33,589 bases of DNA from an uncultured Lachnospiraceae bacterium (GCA_900544685.1 UQWA01000032.1:1-33589), one strand, 5' to 3'; shown: positions 8,492 to 16,836, counted from the first letter of the stretch. Notes: generated from the letters alone by a model not told the origin. Translations and numbers: made by a program.

Positions 8492-9160
8492 ATGAAAAAA
8501 GAATCTTTAAAGCAACAGGCATATAATATTATCAAAGAAAAAATCATTAACTGTGAATATGCACCGAATGATTTACTGAATGAAGAAAAGTTAAAAGAAG
8601 AGATCGGCGCGAGCAGGACTCCGATCCGTGATGCCTTAAGCCGGCTGGAACAGGAACGGCTGGTACATATTTTACCGAAGAAAGGAATCATGGTTGCACC
8701 GTTATCAATCCGAGATATTAATGCAGTGTATGAGGCACGAATGCTGATCGAACCATATGCGATAGAGTATTATGGGAATAAGATCAGCAGGGAAAAATTT
8801 GCTGAATATAAAGAAACCTTTCAGAAGATAAAAGATGCTGTGAAAAGAGGCAGCGGAACGCCGGAGAATCTGTATGAGATTGATGACCAGTTTCATATAG
8901 AGTTTATCAAGGCAATGGAAAATGAGTATTTTCTTTCCATGTATGAGCAGATCTATAATCAGAATCTCAGACTGAGAATATTGTCAGGGGCAAGGGGGAA
9001 GAACCGTATGACGGAAACACAGGATGAACATCTGAAAATCGTAGATTACTGTATTTATGGAAGCTGGGAGCAGGCAGCAAGTGCGATGAAAGAGCATCTG
9101 TTGTTTTCAAAAAGAGCTTCATTTGATGCAATTTTTCAGAATAGTGACATGTTTTTGTAA
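8492..9160 (+). CDS. GntR-family regulator, FCD (FadR-type) ligand domain, probable regulator of the aldonate regulon
   Basis: The protein has 222 residues. Residues about 1-70 form the GntR winged helix-turn-helix (LNEEKLKEEIGASRTPIRDALSRL). The rest is an all-helical FCD domain with its metal/ligand residues in DDQFHIEF, QDEHLKI and MKEHLLF. FCD regulators usually bind sugar acids or other small acids and recognise palindromes centred on GTATAC. The TTGTATACAA palindromes at four promoters of this block fit that rule, so this gene is the prime candidate. Its own upstream region lacks the element, so direct autoregulation through that site is not expected. The ribosome binding site (GGTGGAT) is weak and distant. 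Confidence 0.88.
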   Translation: MKKESLKQQAYNIIKEKIINCEYAPNDLLNEEKLKEEIGASRTPIRDALSRLEQERLVHILPKKGIMVAPLSIRDINAVYEARMLIEPYAIEYYGNKISREKFAEYKETFQKIKDAVKRGSGTPENLYEIDDQFHIEFIKAMENEYFLSMYEQIYNQNLRLRILSGARGKNRMTETQDEHLKIVDYCIYGSWEQAASAMKEHLLFSKRASFDAIFQNSDMFL

Positions 9161-9164
9161 AAGA

Positions 9165-9219
9165 TTAGCCTTTAAAATCAGTTTTATGCATATGCAGCAT
9201 ATCTGATTTTAAAGGCTAA
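9165..9219. terminator. Perfect 17-bp hairpin after gntR (possible terminator)
   Basis: TTAGCCTTTAAAATCAG (9165-9181) is the exact reverse complement of 9203-9219, around a 21-base loop that itself contains an ATGC/GCAT pairing. An A-run, not a T-run, follows on the plus strand, so it is not a textbook intrinsic terminator. It lies five bases after the gntR stop codon and 14 bases before the next operator core. Confidence 0.5.
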
Positions 9220-9233
9220 AAAAATGATTAATT

Positions 9234-9243
9234 TTGTATACAA
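9234..9243. promoter_or_regulatory. GntR operator upstream of the MFS transporter
   Basis: A perfect TTGTATACAA core lies 31 bases before the MFS start codon and matches the core of the sites at 690-699 and 1897-1906. No clear -35 can be assigned. TACAAT (9239-9244) may serve as the -10, which would again place the operator on the promoter. Confidence 0.7.
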
Positions 9244-9274
9244 TAATAAATGCAATATAGAGCGAGGGTAAAAA

Positions 9275-10426
9275 ATGAAAATGCAGAACAGAGGGAAACT
9301 TTTTATTGCAGTTATATTTTTCTGGATTGCCATGTATGTGTATATTCCATATCAGACCACCTATCTGAAAGTAATCGGCACTGCCAGTAATCAGATCGGA
9401 ATCATTGTAGGTGCGTATGGTATTTCTCAGATGCTGTTAAGATTTCCGGTAGGTATTCTTGCTGACCGCCAGAACTATCATAAAATTTTTATATTAGCAG
9501 GCGGGGGAGCAGCGTCAACAGCATCGGTATTTCGTATTTTGCTAAATAATAGTCTGGGATTTTTTATCGGAAATATTTTTTCGGGACTGGCAAGCGCCAT
9601 GTGGATTTCTTTTATGGTGCTGTACATGAGCTATTATCCAGATGAGGAACAGCGGGAAGCAACAGGAAAAATAGTATTTGCCAATAATATTGGCATGCTT
9701 GGGGGATTCGTAATCAGCACGTTATTGTATCAGATAGTGGGAATGCAGGTAATTTGTGGGTTTAGTGTATTTTCCGGACTGATTTGCATGGGATTTGCGT
9801 TAGCATTGACAACTGCAAAGAATACAAAGCAGAAAAAAGTGGAACTGGGAGCACAATTAGCCTTATGCCATCGGAAACGATTGATTTTATTTTCTTTGCT
9901 GGCACTGGTTCAACAGGGAATACAGGCGGCTACAGCCATGTCTTTTTCTATGCAGATTGTTACCAGCCTTGGCGGAAGTCTGAAGGAAGTGGGCATTGCG
10001 TCTACGATCTATATGATTTCTGCTGTGCTGTGGGCAAAATTTTCATCTACGAAACAATGCGAGAGGATTTCGGTAAAGGGATTGATACCTGCTGTTTTTG
10101 TTATGAATGCAGTTTACTTACTGCTGATGCCGGAAGTAAATCAGATCAGTCAGATTTACGTATTGCAGATTCTGCCTGGTATGGCAACAGGGTTGCTATT
10201 TTCCAGTCTTACTGCTGAAGCAATGAAAGGAATAGCAGCAGAAGTAAAATCTACAGCAATGGGACTGTATCAGACTATATATGCAGTTGGGATGACCCTA
10301 CTTCCGATGTTAGGAGGCACAGTTGTGCAGAATGCATCTATGAGAATGGCATATAGAGTATTTGCAGGGATATGTTTTGTTGCAGCAATTTTGGCGGTTT
10401 GTGTCCGAAAGTGGGCTGAAGTTTAG
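9275..10426 (+). CDS. MFS transporter
   Basis: This is a 383-residue protein with about 12 membrane segments and the major facilitator motif between segments 2 and 3 (GILADRQNYHK). It is shorter than typical sugar MFS carriers, with short loops and a basic central loop (TAKNTKQKKVE) dividing two six-helix halves. It is a single-gene unit with its own operator of the regulon, so it probably moves a substrate or product of the sugar-acid pathway in or out. The family does not reveal the substrate. Because an ABC importer is also present, export of an intermediate or uptake of the open acid form are both plausible. Confidence 0.8.
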   Translation: MKMQNRGKLFIAVIFFWIAMYVYIPYQTTYLKVIGTASNQIGIIVGAYGISQMLLRFPVGILADRQNYHKIFILAGGGAASTASVFRILLNNSLGFFIGNIFSGLASAMWISFMVLYMSYYPDEEQREATGKIVFANNIGMLGGFVISTLLYQIVGMQVICGFSVFSGLICMGFALALTTAKNTKQKKVELGAQLALCHRKRLILFSLLALVQQGIQAATAMSFSMQIVTSLGGSLKEVGIASTIYMISAVLWAKFSSTKQCERISVKGLIPAVFVMNAVYLLLMPEVNQISQIYVLQILPGMATGLLFSSLTAEAMKGIAAEVKSTAMGLYQTIYAVGMTLLPMLGGTVVQNASMRMAYRVFAGICFVAAILAVCVRKWAEV

Positions 10427-10478
10427 ATTGGTGAAAAGTGCATAAAAAGTAGAATGAAAATATGATAGTAATGTACAA

Positions 10479-10525
10479 TTGACACTGGATGAAACAAGAT
10501 ATATAATCTGATGTATACAACAGAT
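10479..10525 (+). promoter_or_regulatory. Sigma-A promoter with GntR operator before the larA-like/uxaB/uxaA operon
   Basis: TTGACA (10479-10484), a 17-base spacer and TATAAT (10502-10507) form a consensus promoter. The near-palindrome ATCTGATGTATACAACAGAT (10506-10525) begins at the end of the -10 box, in the same geometry as the site at 685-704. The two sites share ATCTG and GAT flanks, which define a long-form operator. Confidence 0.85.
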
Positions 10526-10587
10526 AATACATATGAAGTGGAAAGAAAATGCACAAGAATTGTTCGATAGGTAAGGAAGGGTGAAAA

Positions 10588-11907
10588 ATGAGAGAAAGAC
10601 AATTTGTTGCAGATATCGTAAGCGGAACAAAATTACCAAAGATGTTTCGTGCAAGACAGATATTCCCAGATGATAAACTTGAAGTAGAAAAGATTCCACA
10701 GATCATTCATGATCTGTTGTCAGAACCGAAGTTTAAAGACAGAGTGAAACCTGGTATGCGTATTGCCATTACCGCAGGTTCCAGAGGTATCTCAAATGTG
10801 GCATTAACAACAAAATGCATCGCAGATTTTTGTAAAGAACAGGGTGCACAGCCGTTTATTGTACCTGCAATGGGAAGTCACGGTGGAGCAACAGCCGAAG
10901 GACAGAAAGAGATCCTGACCGGATATGGTATTACAGAAGAATATTGTGGATGCCCGATCATTTCTTCTATGGAAGTAAAATGTATTGGCAAAAATGCAGA
11001 AGGCGTAGACGTTTACATTGATAAGAATGCTGTTGAGGCAGATGGAATTATTCTCGGATGCCGTATCAAACCACACACTGCATTCCGAGGACCTTATGAG
11101 AGCGGCATGATGAAGATGATGGCAATTGGTCTTGGAAAACAGTATGGAGCAACTATCTGCCATGCAGCCGGATTCCAGAATATGCATAAGAACGTGCCGT
11201 CTTTTGGACGTGCGATTATTGCAAATGCACCGGTGCTGTTTGCAGTACCAACGATTGAAAATGCATTTGAAGAGACCTGCTGGATCGGAGCAGTTGCAGC
11301 AGAAGAGATCAATGACAAAGAACCGGCTCTTCTGGAATATGCAAAATCTTTGATGCCACGCATCTGGGTAGATTCCTGTGATGTGCTGGTGGTAGACCAG
11401 ATTGGTAAGAACTTCAGCGGAGATGGTATGGATCCAAATATCACCGGAACTTTTTGTACCAACTGTGCCAGCGGTGGAATTAATGCACAGAGAGTAGCTG
11501 TTCTGAACTTAAGTCCTGAGACTCACGGGAACGGAATTGGACTGGGATATTCCAGTGCAACCACAGCACGAGTATACAAGCAGCTTGATCTGAAATCTAT
11601 GTATCCAAATGCAATTACCTGTACTGTACTTGGTGGTGTACGTATTCCGATCGTTATGGAAAGTGATAAAGAATGTATCCAGTGCTGCCTGCAGACCTGT
11701 AATGAAATCGACAAAGAACATGCGAGAATTGTCCGGATTCCAAATAGTCTGAATATTGGTGAAATTTTATTATCAGAAGCATATCTGGATGAAATTAAAG
11801 ATAACGAAGCATATAAAGGCAAACTGGAAATTATTTCAGAGCCGGAAGAATGGAATTTTGATGAAAATGGTGATCTGCCAATGAAAGACGGAAGCCTTGT
11901 ATTTTAA
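10588..11907 (+). CDS. LarA-like nickel-pincer-dependent hydroxyacid racemase/epimerase (DUF2088)
   Basis: This 439-residue protein belongs to the LarA superfamily. The visible active-site set is His98 (GSHGGAT), His163 (IKPHTAFRG), Lys176 (SGMMKMMAIG) and His192 (ATICHAAG). In lactate racemase LarA the matching residues are His108, His174, Lys184 (cofactor-linked) and His200 (nickel ligand). The 16-residue Lys-to-His spacing is the same in both. Characterised relatives racemise lactate, malate, phenyllactate and hydroxyglutarate, and one epimerises gluconate at C2. As first gene of an operon with tagaturonate reductase and altronate dehydratase, it probably epimerises an aldonate, feeding or branching the pathway. 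The cofactor genes larB, larC and larE are not in the window. Confidence 0.8.
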   Translation: MRERQFVADIVSGTKLPKMFRARQIFPDDKLEVEKIPQIIHDLLSEPKFKDRVKPGMRIAITAGSRGISNVALTTKCIADFCKEQGAQPFIVPAMGSHGGATAEGQKEILTGYGITEEYCGCPIISSMEVKCIGKNAEGVDVYIDKNAVEADGIILGCRIKPHTAFRGPYESGMMKMMAIGLGKQYGATICHAAGFQNMHKNVPSFGRAIIANAPVLFAVPTIENAFEETCWIGAVAAEEINDKEPALLEYAKSLMPRIWVDSCDVLVVDQIGKNFSGDGMDPNITGTFCTNCASGGINAQRVAVLNLSPETHGNGIGLGYSSATTARVYKQLDLKSMYPNAITCTVLGGVRIPIVMESDKECIQCCLQTCNEIDKEHARIVRIPNSLNIGEILLSEAYLDEIKDNEAYKGKLEIISEPEEWNFDENGDLPMKDGSLVF

Positions 11908-11928
11908 TAAAATGTGGAGGATAAAGAA

Positions 11929-13428
11929 ATGGATAGACTGAATTATGATGTATTAGCAAAATCTGGTTATGACGGATATGTATTAAAAGATGCACCTGTA
12001 AAAGTATTACAGTTCGGAGAAGGTAACTTCCTTCGTGCATTCGTAGACTACTGGTTTGACCTTGCCAATGAAAAAGCAGACTGGAACGGTAAATGCTGTC
12101 TGGTACAGCCGATTGCTCCAGGTCTGGCAAAAATGATCAATGAACAGGAGGGGCTGTATACCTTATACCTTCGCGGAAGTGAAAACGGACAGAAGGTAGA
12201 CGCAAAGCGCGTGATCTCCAGCGTAAAGAACTGCCTGAACCCATATGAAAAAGCAGATTACGAAGCAATGATGGAAGTAGCAGCAAGCGATGACCTAGAA
12301 ATCATCGTTTCCAATACAACAGAAGCCGGTATCCAGTATGATCCATCCTGCCAGCAGGATGACTGCCCACCATCCAGCTTCCCTGCAAAACTGACACAGG
12401 TTCTGTATCATCGTTATAAAGCAGGCAAAAAAGGTATCATCATGCTTGCATGTGAGCTGATTGACAACAATGGTAAAGAACTGCTGAAATGCGTAAACCA
12501 GTATATCGAACAGTGGGGAATGGAAGAAGGATTCAAGAAATACGTGAATGAAGAATGTACTTTCTGCGGATCTCTGGTTGACCGTATTGTACCTGGACGT
12601 ATCCGTGACGAAAAAGAAGTAGCAGAGCTGGAACAGAAGCATGGTTATGCTGACCCACTTCTGGATGTCGGTGAAGTCTTCGGCGTATGGGTTATCGAAG
12701 GAGATCCAAAGCTGAATGATGTCCTTCCATTTAAGAAAGCAGGACTGGAAGATAAAGTATTTGTAGTGCCTGATATGAGCCCATACAAGAAGAGAAAAGT
12801 ACGTATCCTGAATGGTGCACACACCGGATTCGTTCTTGGCGCATATCTTGCCGGAGAAAATATCGTACGTGACTGTATGCAGGATGAAACCATCAAAGGC
12901 TTCATGAACAAGATGCTTTATGATGAAGTCATCCCGACTCTGCCGCTGGACAAACAGGATCTGTTAAACTTTGCGTCAGCCGTATCAGACCGTTTCAACA
13001 ACCCATTTGTAAACCATGAACTGATGAGCATTTCCCTGAACTCCACATCCAAGTGGAAAGCAAGAAATATGCCGTCCTTCCTGGAATACATCAAAGAAAA
13101 AGGCGAGCTTCCTGTATGCCTGACCATGTCCCTGGCTGCATACATTGCATTCTACAGCAATGATATTCAGGAACTGAATGAAAAAGGACTGGTATGCAAG
13201 CGTCCGGCAGGAAATGAATATGTAGTAAGTGATGACCGCTGGGCACTGGAATTCTACTATGAACACAGAAATGACAGCGCAGAAGATCTGGTACATGCTG
13301 TTCTGACTAATGAAAAGATGTGGGATCAGGATCTGACACAGATTAAGAGTCTGGAAGAAACAGTAGTTGCTGATCTGAAGAAGATCCGTGAGGAAGGAGC
13401 AAAGGCTGCTTACGCAAGCTGCCTGTAA
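11929..13428 (+). CDS. uxaB: Tagaturonate reductase (mannitol dehydrogenase family)
   Basis: This 499-residue polyol dehydrogenase of the long-chain mannitol dehydrogenase family has the N-terminal motif VLQFGEGNFLRAFVDYW, then IVSNTTEAGI, SFPAKLTQVLY and the catalytic-lysine motif KKRKVRILNGAHTGF near residue 290. These are the UxaB features. It reduces D-tagaturonate to D-altronate with NADH. ATG 11929 is preferred because GGAGG (11916-11920) lies 8 bases upstream; a GTG at 11914 overlaps that site. It follows the larA-like gene by 21 bases and precedes uxaA by 9. Codon use is richer in C-ending codons than in the transporter genes, suggesting strong expression. Fructuronate reductase is the main alternative. 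Confidence 0.87.
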   Translation: MDRLNYDVLAKSGYDGYVLKDAPVKVLQFGEGNFLRAFVDYWFDLANEKADWNGKCCLVQPIAPGLAKMINEQEGLYTLYLRGSENGQKVDAKRVISSVKNCLNPYEKADYEAMMEVAASDDLEIIVSNTTEAGIQYDPSCQQDDCPPSSFPAKLTQVLYHRYKAGKKGIIMLACELIDNNGKELLKCVNQYIEQWGMEEGFKKYVNEECTFCGSLVDRIVPGRIRDEKEVAELEQKHGYADPLLDVGEVFGVWVIEGDPKLNDVLPFKKAGLEDKVFVVPDMSPYKKRKVRILNGAHTGFVLGAYLAGENIVRDCMQDETIKGFMNKMLYDEVIPTLPLDKQDLLNFASAVSDRFNNPFVNHELMSISLNSTSKWKARNMPSFLEYIKEKGELPVCLTMSLAAYIAFYSNDIQELNEKGLVCKRPAGNEYVVSDDRWALEFYYEHRNDSAEDLVHAVLTNEKMWDQDLTQIKSLEETVVADLKKIREEGAKAAYASCL

Positions 13429-13437
13429 GATAAAGGT

Positions 13438-14916
13438 ATGAAAACGATTCAGATTCATCCACTTGATAATGTGGCAGTAGCGCTTACCCCGATTGCAAAG
13501 GGGGAGAGCGTCACTGCAGGTGAATATACTGTAATTGCAGGCGGGGATATCCCGCAGGGGCATAAAATTGCCCTGAAAAAGATTGAAAAAGATACGAATG
13601 TTATCAAATACGGTTTTCCAATCGGACATGCGACAGAGGAAATCGAGGCAGGAAGCTGGGTGCACAGCCATAACATGGCAACCAATCTGGAGGGGGAAGT
13701 AGAATATACTTACCAGCCGGCTATTACACCGGTAACACCTGCAGAACCGGAGACGTTCCAGGGATTCCGAAGAAAAGACGGCCGCGCAGCAATCCGTAAT
13801 GAGATCTGGATCATCCCAACGGTAGGCTGTGTCAACGATGTGGCAAAACGCATGGTGCAAATGAACCAGGATCTGGTAAAGGGAACCATCGATGGACTGT
13901 ATACTTTCGATCATCCGTTTGGATGCAGCCAGACCGGTGCAGACCATGCCCAGACAAGAAAACTGCTGGCAGCCCTGGTTCGCCACCCGAATGCGGCAGC
14001 GGTACTGGTTCTTGGACTTGGCTGTGAGAATCTGACCCACGAACAGTTCCTGGAAGAGCTGGGTGACTACGATCCGGACAGAGTGAAGTTCCTTACCTGC
14101 CAGGAAGTGGAAGACGAATTCGAAGAAGGAAGAAAGCTTCTGGAACAGTGTGCAGAATATGCAGGGCAGTTCCACAGAGAGCCGATTCCGGTAAGTGAAC
14201 TGGTGGTAGGTATGAAATGCGGCGGATCAGATGGACTGTCAGGTATCACGGCGAACCCAACAGTAGGCCGTTTCAGTGATATGATGGCAGCAAGAGGAGG
14301 ATCAACTGTCCTGACAGAAGTGCCGGAGATGTTCGGAGCGGAAGGATTCCTGATGAACCGCTGTATCAATAAAGAAGTCTTTGACAAGGCAGTCAATATG
14401 ATCAATGGCTTCAAAAACTATTTTATCAGCCATCATGAAGTAGTATATGATAACCCAAGCCCTGGAAACCGTCAGGGAGGTATCACCACACTGGAAGATA
14501 AGTCCTGTGGATGTGTCCAGAAGGGTGGAAGCGCACCGATTATGGACGTCATAGGTTACGGCGACCCTGTTGTAACCAAGGGACTGAACATGCTGTATGG
14601 ACCTGGAAATGACCTGGTATCTGCTACAGCTATGACTGCAGCGGGTGCACACATGATCCTGTTTACCACAGGACGTGGAACGCCGTTTGGCGCACCGGCT
14701 CCAACACTGAAACTGGCTACCAACAGCCAGCTGGCAGCAAACAAGAAGAACTGGATCGATTTCGATGCAGGTCCAATCGTAAACGGAGAATCCATTGATG
14801 ACGCTGCAAGGCGTCTCTTGGATCTGGTGATTGAGACTGCCAACGGAAAAGAAACCCAGACCGAACGCCGTGGTTACAGAAGTATTTCCATCTTCAAAGA
14901 CGGTGTTGTATTGTAA
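13438..14916 (+). CDS. uxaA: Altronate dehydratase
   Basis: This 492-residue UxaA-family enzyme converts D-altronate to 2-keto-3-deoxy-D-gluconate. Residues about 1-90 form the SAF domain (MKTIQIHPLDNVAVAL). The catalytic part has FDHPFGCSQTGADHAQT, GLGCEN, MKCGGSDGLSGITANP, DKSCGCVQKGG and GRGTPFGAPAPTLKLATN. Conserved cysteines in these motifs fit the metal-dependent dehydratase. Its presence, and not that of the mannonate dehydratase UxuA, points to tagaturonate/altronate as the route. It is the last gene of the operon and is followed by a strong terminator. The ribosome binding site (AAAGG) is close to the start, so translation is probably coupled to uxaB. Confidence 0.93.
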   Translation: MKTIQIHPLDNVAVALTPIAKGESVTAGEYTVIAGGDIPQGHKIALKKIEKDTNVIKYGFPIGHATEEIEAGSWVHSHNMATNLEGEVEYTYQPAITPVTPAEPETFQGFRRKDGRAAIRNEIWIIPTVGCVNDVAKRMVQMNQDLVKGTIDGLYTFDHPFGCSQTGADHAQTRKLLAALVRHPNAAAVLVLGLGCENLTHEQFLEELGDYDPDRVKFLTCQEVEDEFEEGRKLLEQCAEYAGQFHREPIPVSELVVGMKCGGSDGLSGITANPTVGRFSDMMAARGGSTVLTEVPEMFGAEGFLMNRCINKEVFDKAVNMINGFKNYFISHHEVVYDNPSPGNRQGGITTLEDKSCGCVQKGGSAPIMDVIGYGDPVVTKGLNMLYGPGNDLVSATAMTAAGAHMILFTTGRGTPFGAPAPTLKLATNSQLAANKKNWIDFDAGPIVNGESIDDAARRLLDLVIETANGKETQTERRGYRSISIFKDGVVL

Positions 14917-14961
14917 ATAAGGTAACATGATAACTAATGTTATAATCAAAAACTCCTAATC

Positions 14962-15005
14962 AAAAATAGTTCGCAGCTATTACCAATAGCTGTGAACTAT
15001 TTTTG
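14962..15005. terminator. Strong terminator closing the aldonate regulon
   Basis: AATAGTTCGCAGCTATT (14965-14981) and 14985-15001 form a 17-bp stem with one G-U pair and a 3-base loop, with A-run before and T-run after. It can act on both strands and separates uxaA from the convergent phosphofructokinase gene. Confidence 0.9.
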
Positions 15006-15073
15006 TATTGTATAAGCAAATGACAATTAAATTTTCGGTGAATCTATATAAGATGATTTTATTGTCTGAAGAT

Positions 15074-16735
15074 TTATTTTTGATGTTCCAGTGCCAGAGT
15101 GATGGTTGTGATATCACACACTTCTGTTGGTCCATAGTACTGAATAGCACCTGGATATACGAAGCAGGTATTCTTAGCCCATTCTTCGCGGTGCGCTTCG
15201 AAGTACTTAAACGGTGCACCGTCCAGTTCAACCAGAGCTTTTCTGATAACCGGTTTGTCTTCGCCATGTCTTCTTTCGATGTTCATCATCTTGGTGATTG
15301 GCATACCACCTGCAACCCATTCACTTGCCGGTGCAGACAGGTTAGATACTTTGGAAAGGTATCCGTTGTAACCATACTGGATCAGCATAAATGCATTGTA
15401 TCCAAGGGAGTAGCAGTAGTCTGCATCGAAGTTAGATGGGAATGCACATCTTCCTTCGTATCCAAGGAAATGATGAAGGGCACTGAATTTGCCATTGTAT
15501 GTACCAGCAGCTCTTCTTGCTTCCAGTTTATCTTTTACCAGAGCAGAGAACAGCTTTTCAGATTCGATCAGAGATACCTGTACGTTTCCGTGTGGATCTC
15601 TTTCCAGGAATAACTGCTGCTGAATAGCCTGTGGAAGGATGGCAAATACAGCCATGGATTCCTTTGTCAGACCTTTTTCGATGAAAGCATATTTGTCAGT
15701 CCATGCAGGCAGTGCATTGAATTCATCAGCCTTGCTTCCTGCAAGCAGTTCGTTGATCTCCTGAATCAGTACGGAGAATTCAGGAACAAATTCTACAACA
15801 CCTTCTGGGATGATAGCAACACCGAAGTTCATGCCGTTAGCAGCTCTTTCTGCAACAGAATCAGCAATGTAATCAGCGATCTGGGACAGAGACATCTTCT
15901 TTTCAGCAACCTCTTCAGAGATTAAACAGATGTTTGGCTGAGTCTTCAGAGCACATTCCAGAGCAACGTGGGAAGCAGAACGTCCCATAACTTTGATGAA
16001 ATGCCAGTATTTCTTAGCAGAGTTACAGTCTCTCTCAATGTTACCGATCAGTTCGCTGTAAGTCTTGGTAGCAGTATCGAAACCGAAAGAACATTCGATA
16101 TCTTCATTCTTTAAGTCACCGTCGATAGTCTTTGGACAACCGATAACCTGAACACCGGTATTGTGAGCTGCAAAATATTCAGCCAGAACAGCAGCGTTTG
16201 TATTGGAATCGTCACCACCGATGATTACGATAGCAGTGATGCCATGCTTCTTGCATACCTCAGAAGCAATTGCAAACTGTTCTTCTGTTTCCAGTTTTGT
16301 TCTTCCGGAACCGATGATATCAAAACCACCTGTGTTACGGAATTCATTGATATATTCGTCATCAAAGATCAGATATTTGTCTTCGATCAGTCCGCTCGGA
16401 CCGCCCTTGAATCCGTAAAGAACGTTTTCAGGATTGGTAGCCTTTAATGCATCATACAGACCACATACAACGTTGTGTCCGCCCGGTGCCTGTCCGCCGG
16501 AAAGGATAACACCAACAACCTGTTTTTTAGCAGTGGAAGTATTCTGTCCTTTTTCAAAAGTGATCTCTGGTTTTCCATAAGTATTTGGGAAAAGAGCCTT
16601 GATCTTATCCTGATCAGCGACGCTCTGAGTTGCTTCTCCCTCTTTTACACAGATATCTGCAATGCCGTGTCTCAGCATTCCAGGAAGCTTTGGAGAATAC
16701 TCGTATCTTGCTTTCTGAAGCGGTGAAATATTCAT
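15074..16735 (-). CDS. Pyrophosphate--fructose 6-phosphate 1-phosphotransferase (PPi-PFK, long form)
   Basis: This 553-residue phosphofructokinase of the long PFP clade has the PPi loop LSGGQAPGGHNV (79-89), GGDDSNT (173-179), PKTIDGDLKN (201-210) and MGRSASHVALE (250-260). Asp in GGDDS and Lys in PKTID are the residues that mark pyrophosphate use. ATP-dependent enzymes have Gly at both places. It performs the fructose 6-phosphate to fructose 1,6-bisphosphate step of glycolysis reversibly. The codon choice is highly biased, as expected for a central metabolic gene. Translation starts at 16735 behind AAGGAG, and a promoter lies at 16779-16807. It is monocistronic. Confidence 0.93.
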   Translation of the reverse strand: MNISPLQKARYEYSPKLPGMLRHGIADICVKEGEATQSVADQDKIKALFPNTYGKPEITFEKGQNTSTAKKQVVGVILSGGQAPGGHNVVCGLYDALKATNPENVLYGFKGGPSGLIEDKYLIFDDEYINEFRNTGGFDIIGSGRTKLETEEQFAIASEVCKKHGITAIVIIGGDDSNTNAAVLAEYFAAHNTGVQVIGCPKTIDGDLKNEDIECSFGFDTATKTYSELIGNIERDCNSAKKYWHFIKVMGRSASHVALECALKTQPNICLISEEVAEKKMSLSQIADYIADSVAERAANGMNFGVAIIPEGVVEFVPEFSVLIQEINELLAGSKADEFNALPAWTDKYAFIEKGLTKESMAVFAILPQAIQQQLFLERDPHGNVQVSLIESEKLFSALVKDKLEARRAAGTYNGKFSALHHFLGYEGRCAFPSNFDADYCYSLGYNAFMLIQYGYNGYLSKVSNLSAPASEWVAGGMPITKMMNIERRHGEDKPVIRKALVELDGAPFKYFEAHREEWAKNTCFVYPGAIQYYGPTEVCDITTITLALEHQK

Positions 16736-16778
16736 TTTTTCAATCTCCTTTTTATGTATTTTTTTACATACATTTAGT

Positions 16779-16807
16779 ATTTTAATATATTTCTGCGAAA
16801 AAGTAAA
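16779..16807 (-). promoter_or_regulatory. Probable promoter of the PPi-PFK gene
   Basis: On the minus strand TTTACT (16802-16807) is followed by a 17-base spacer and TAAAAT (16779-16784), about 45 bases before the start codon. Confidence 0.55.
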
Positions 16808-16836
16808 CTATTTATAGAGAATCTTCGGCATTTTAT

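Noticed and set aside
13438..13451. cre-like sequence TGAAAACGATTCA at the uxaA start
   Set aside because: It misses the catabolite-response consensus in the right half and lies within the coding start, so chance is likely.
12985..14175. 396-codon open frame on the minus strand
   Set aside because: It lies opposite uxaB and uxaA, whose family motifs are continuous. The antisense product is rich in Cys, Phe and His with no recognisable domain.
15008..15613. 201-codon open frame on the plus strand
   Set aside because: It overlaps the 3' end of the PPi-PFK gene in antisense and shows no motif or ribosome binding site.
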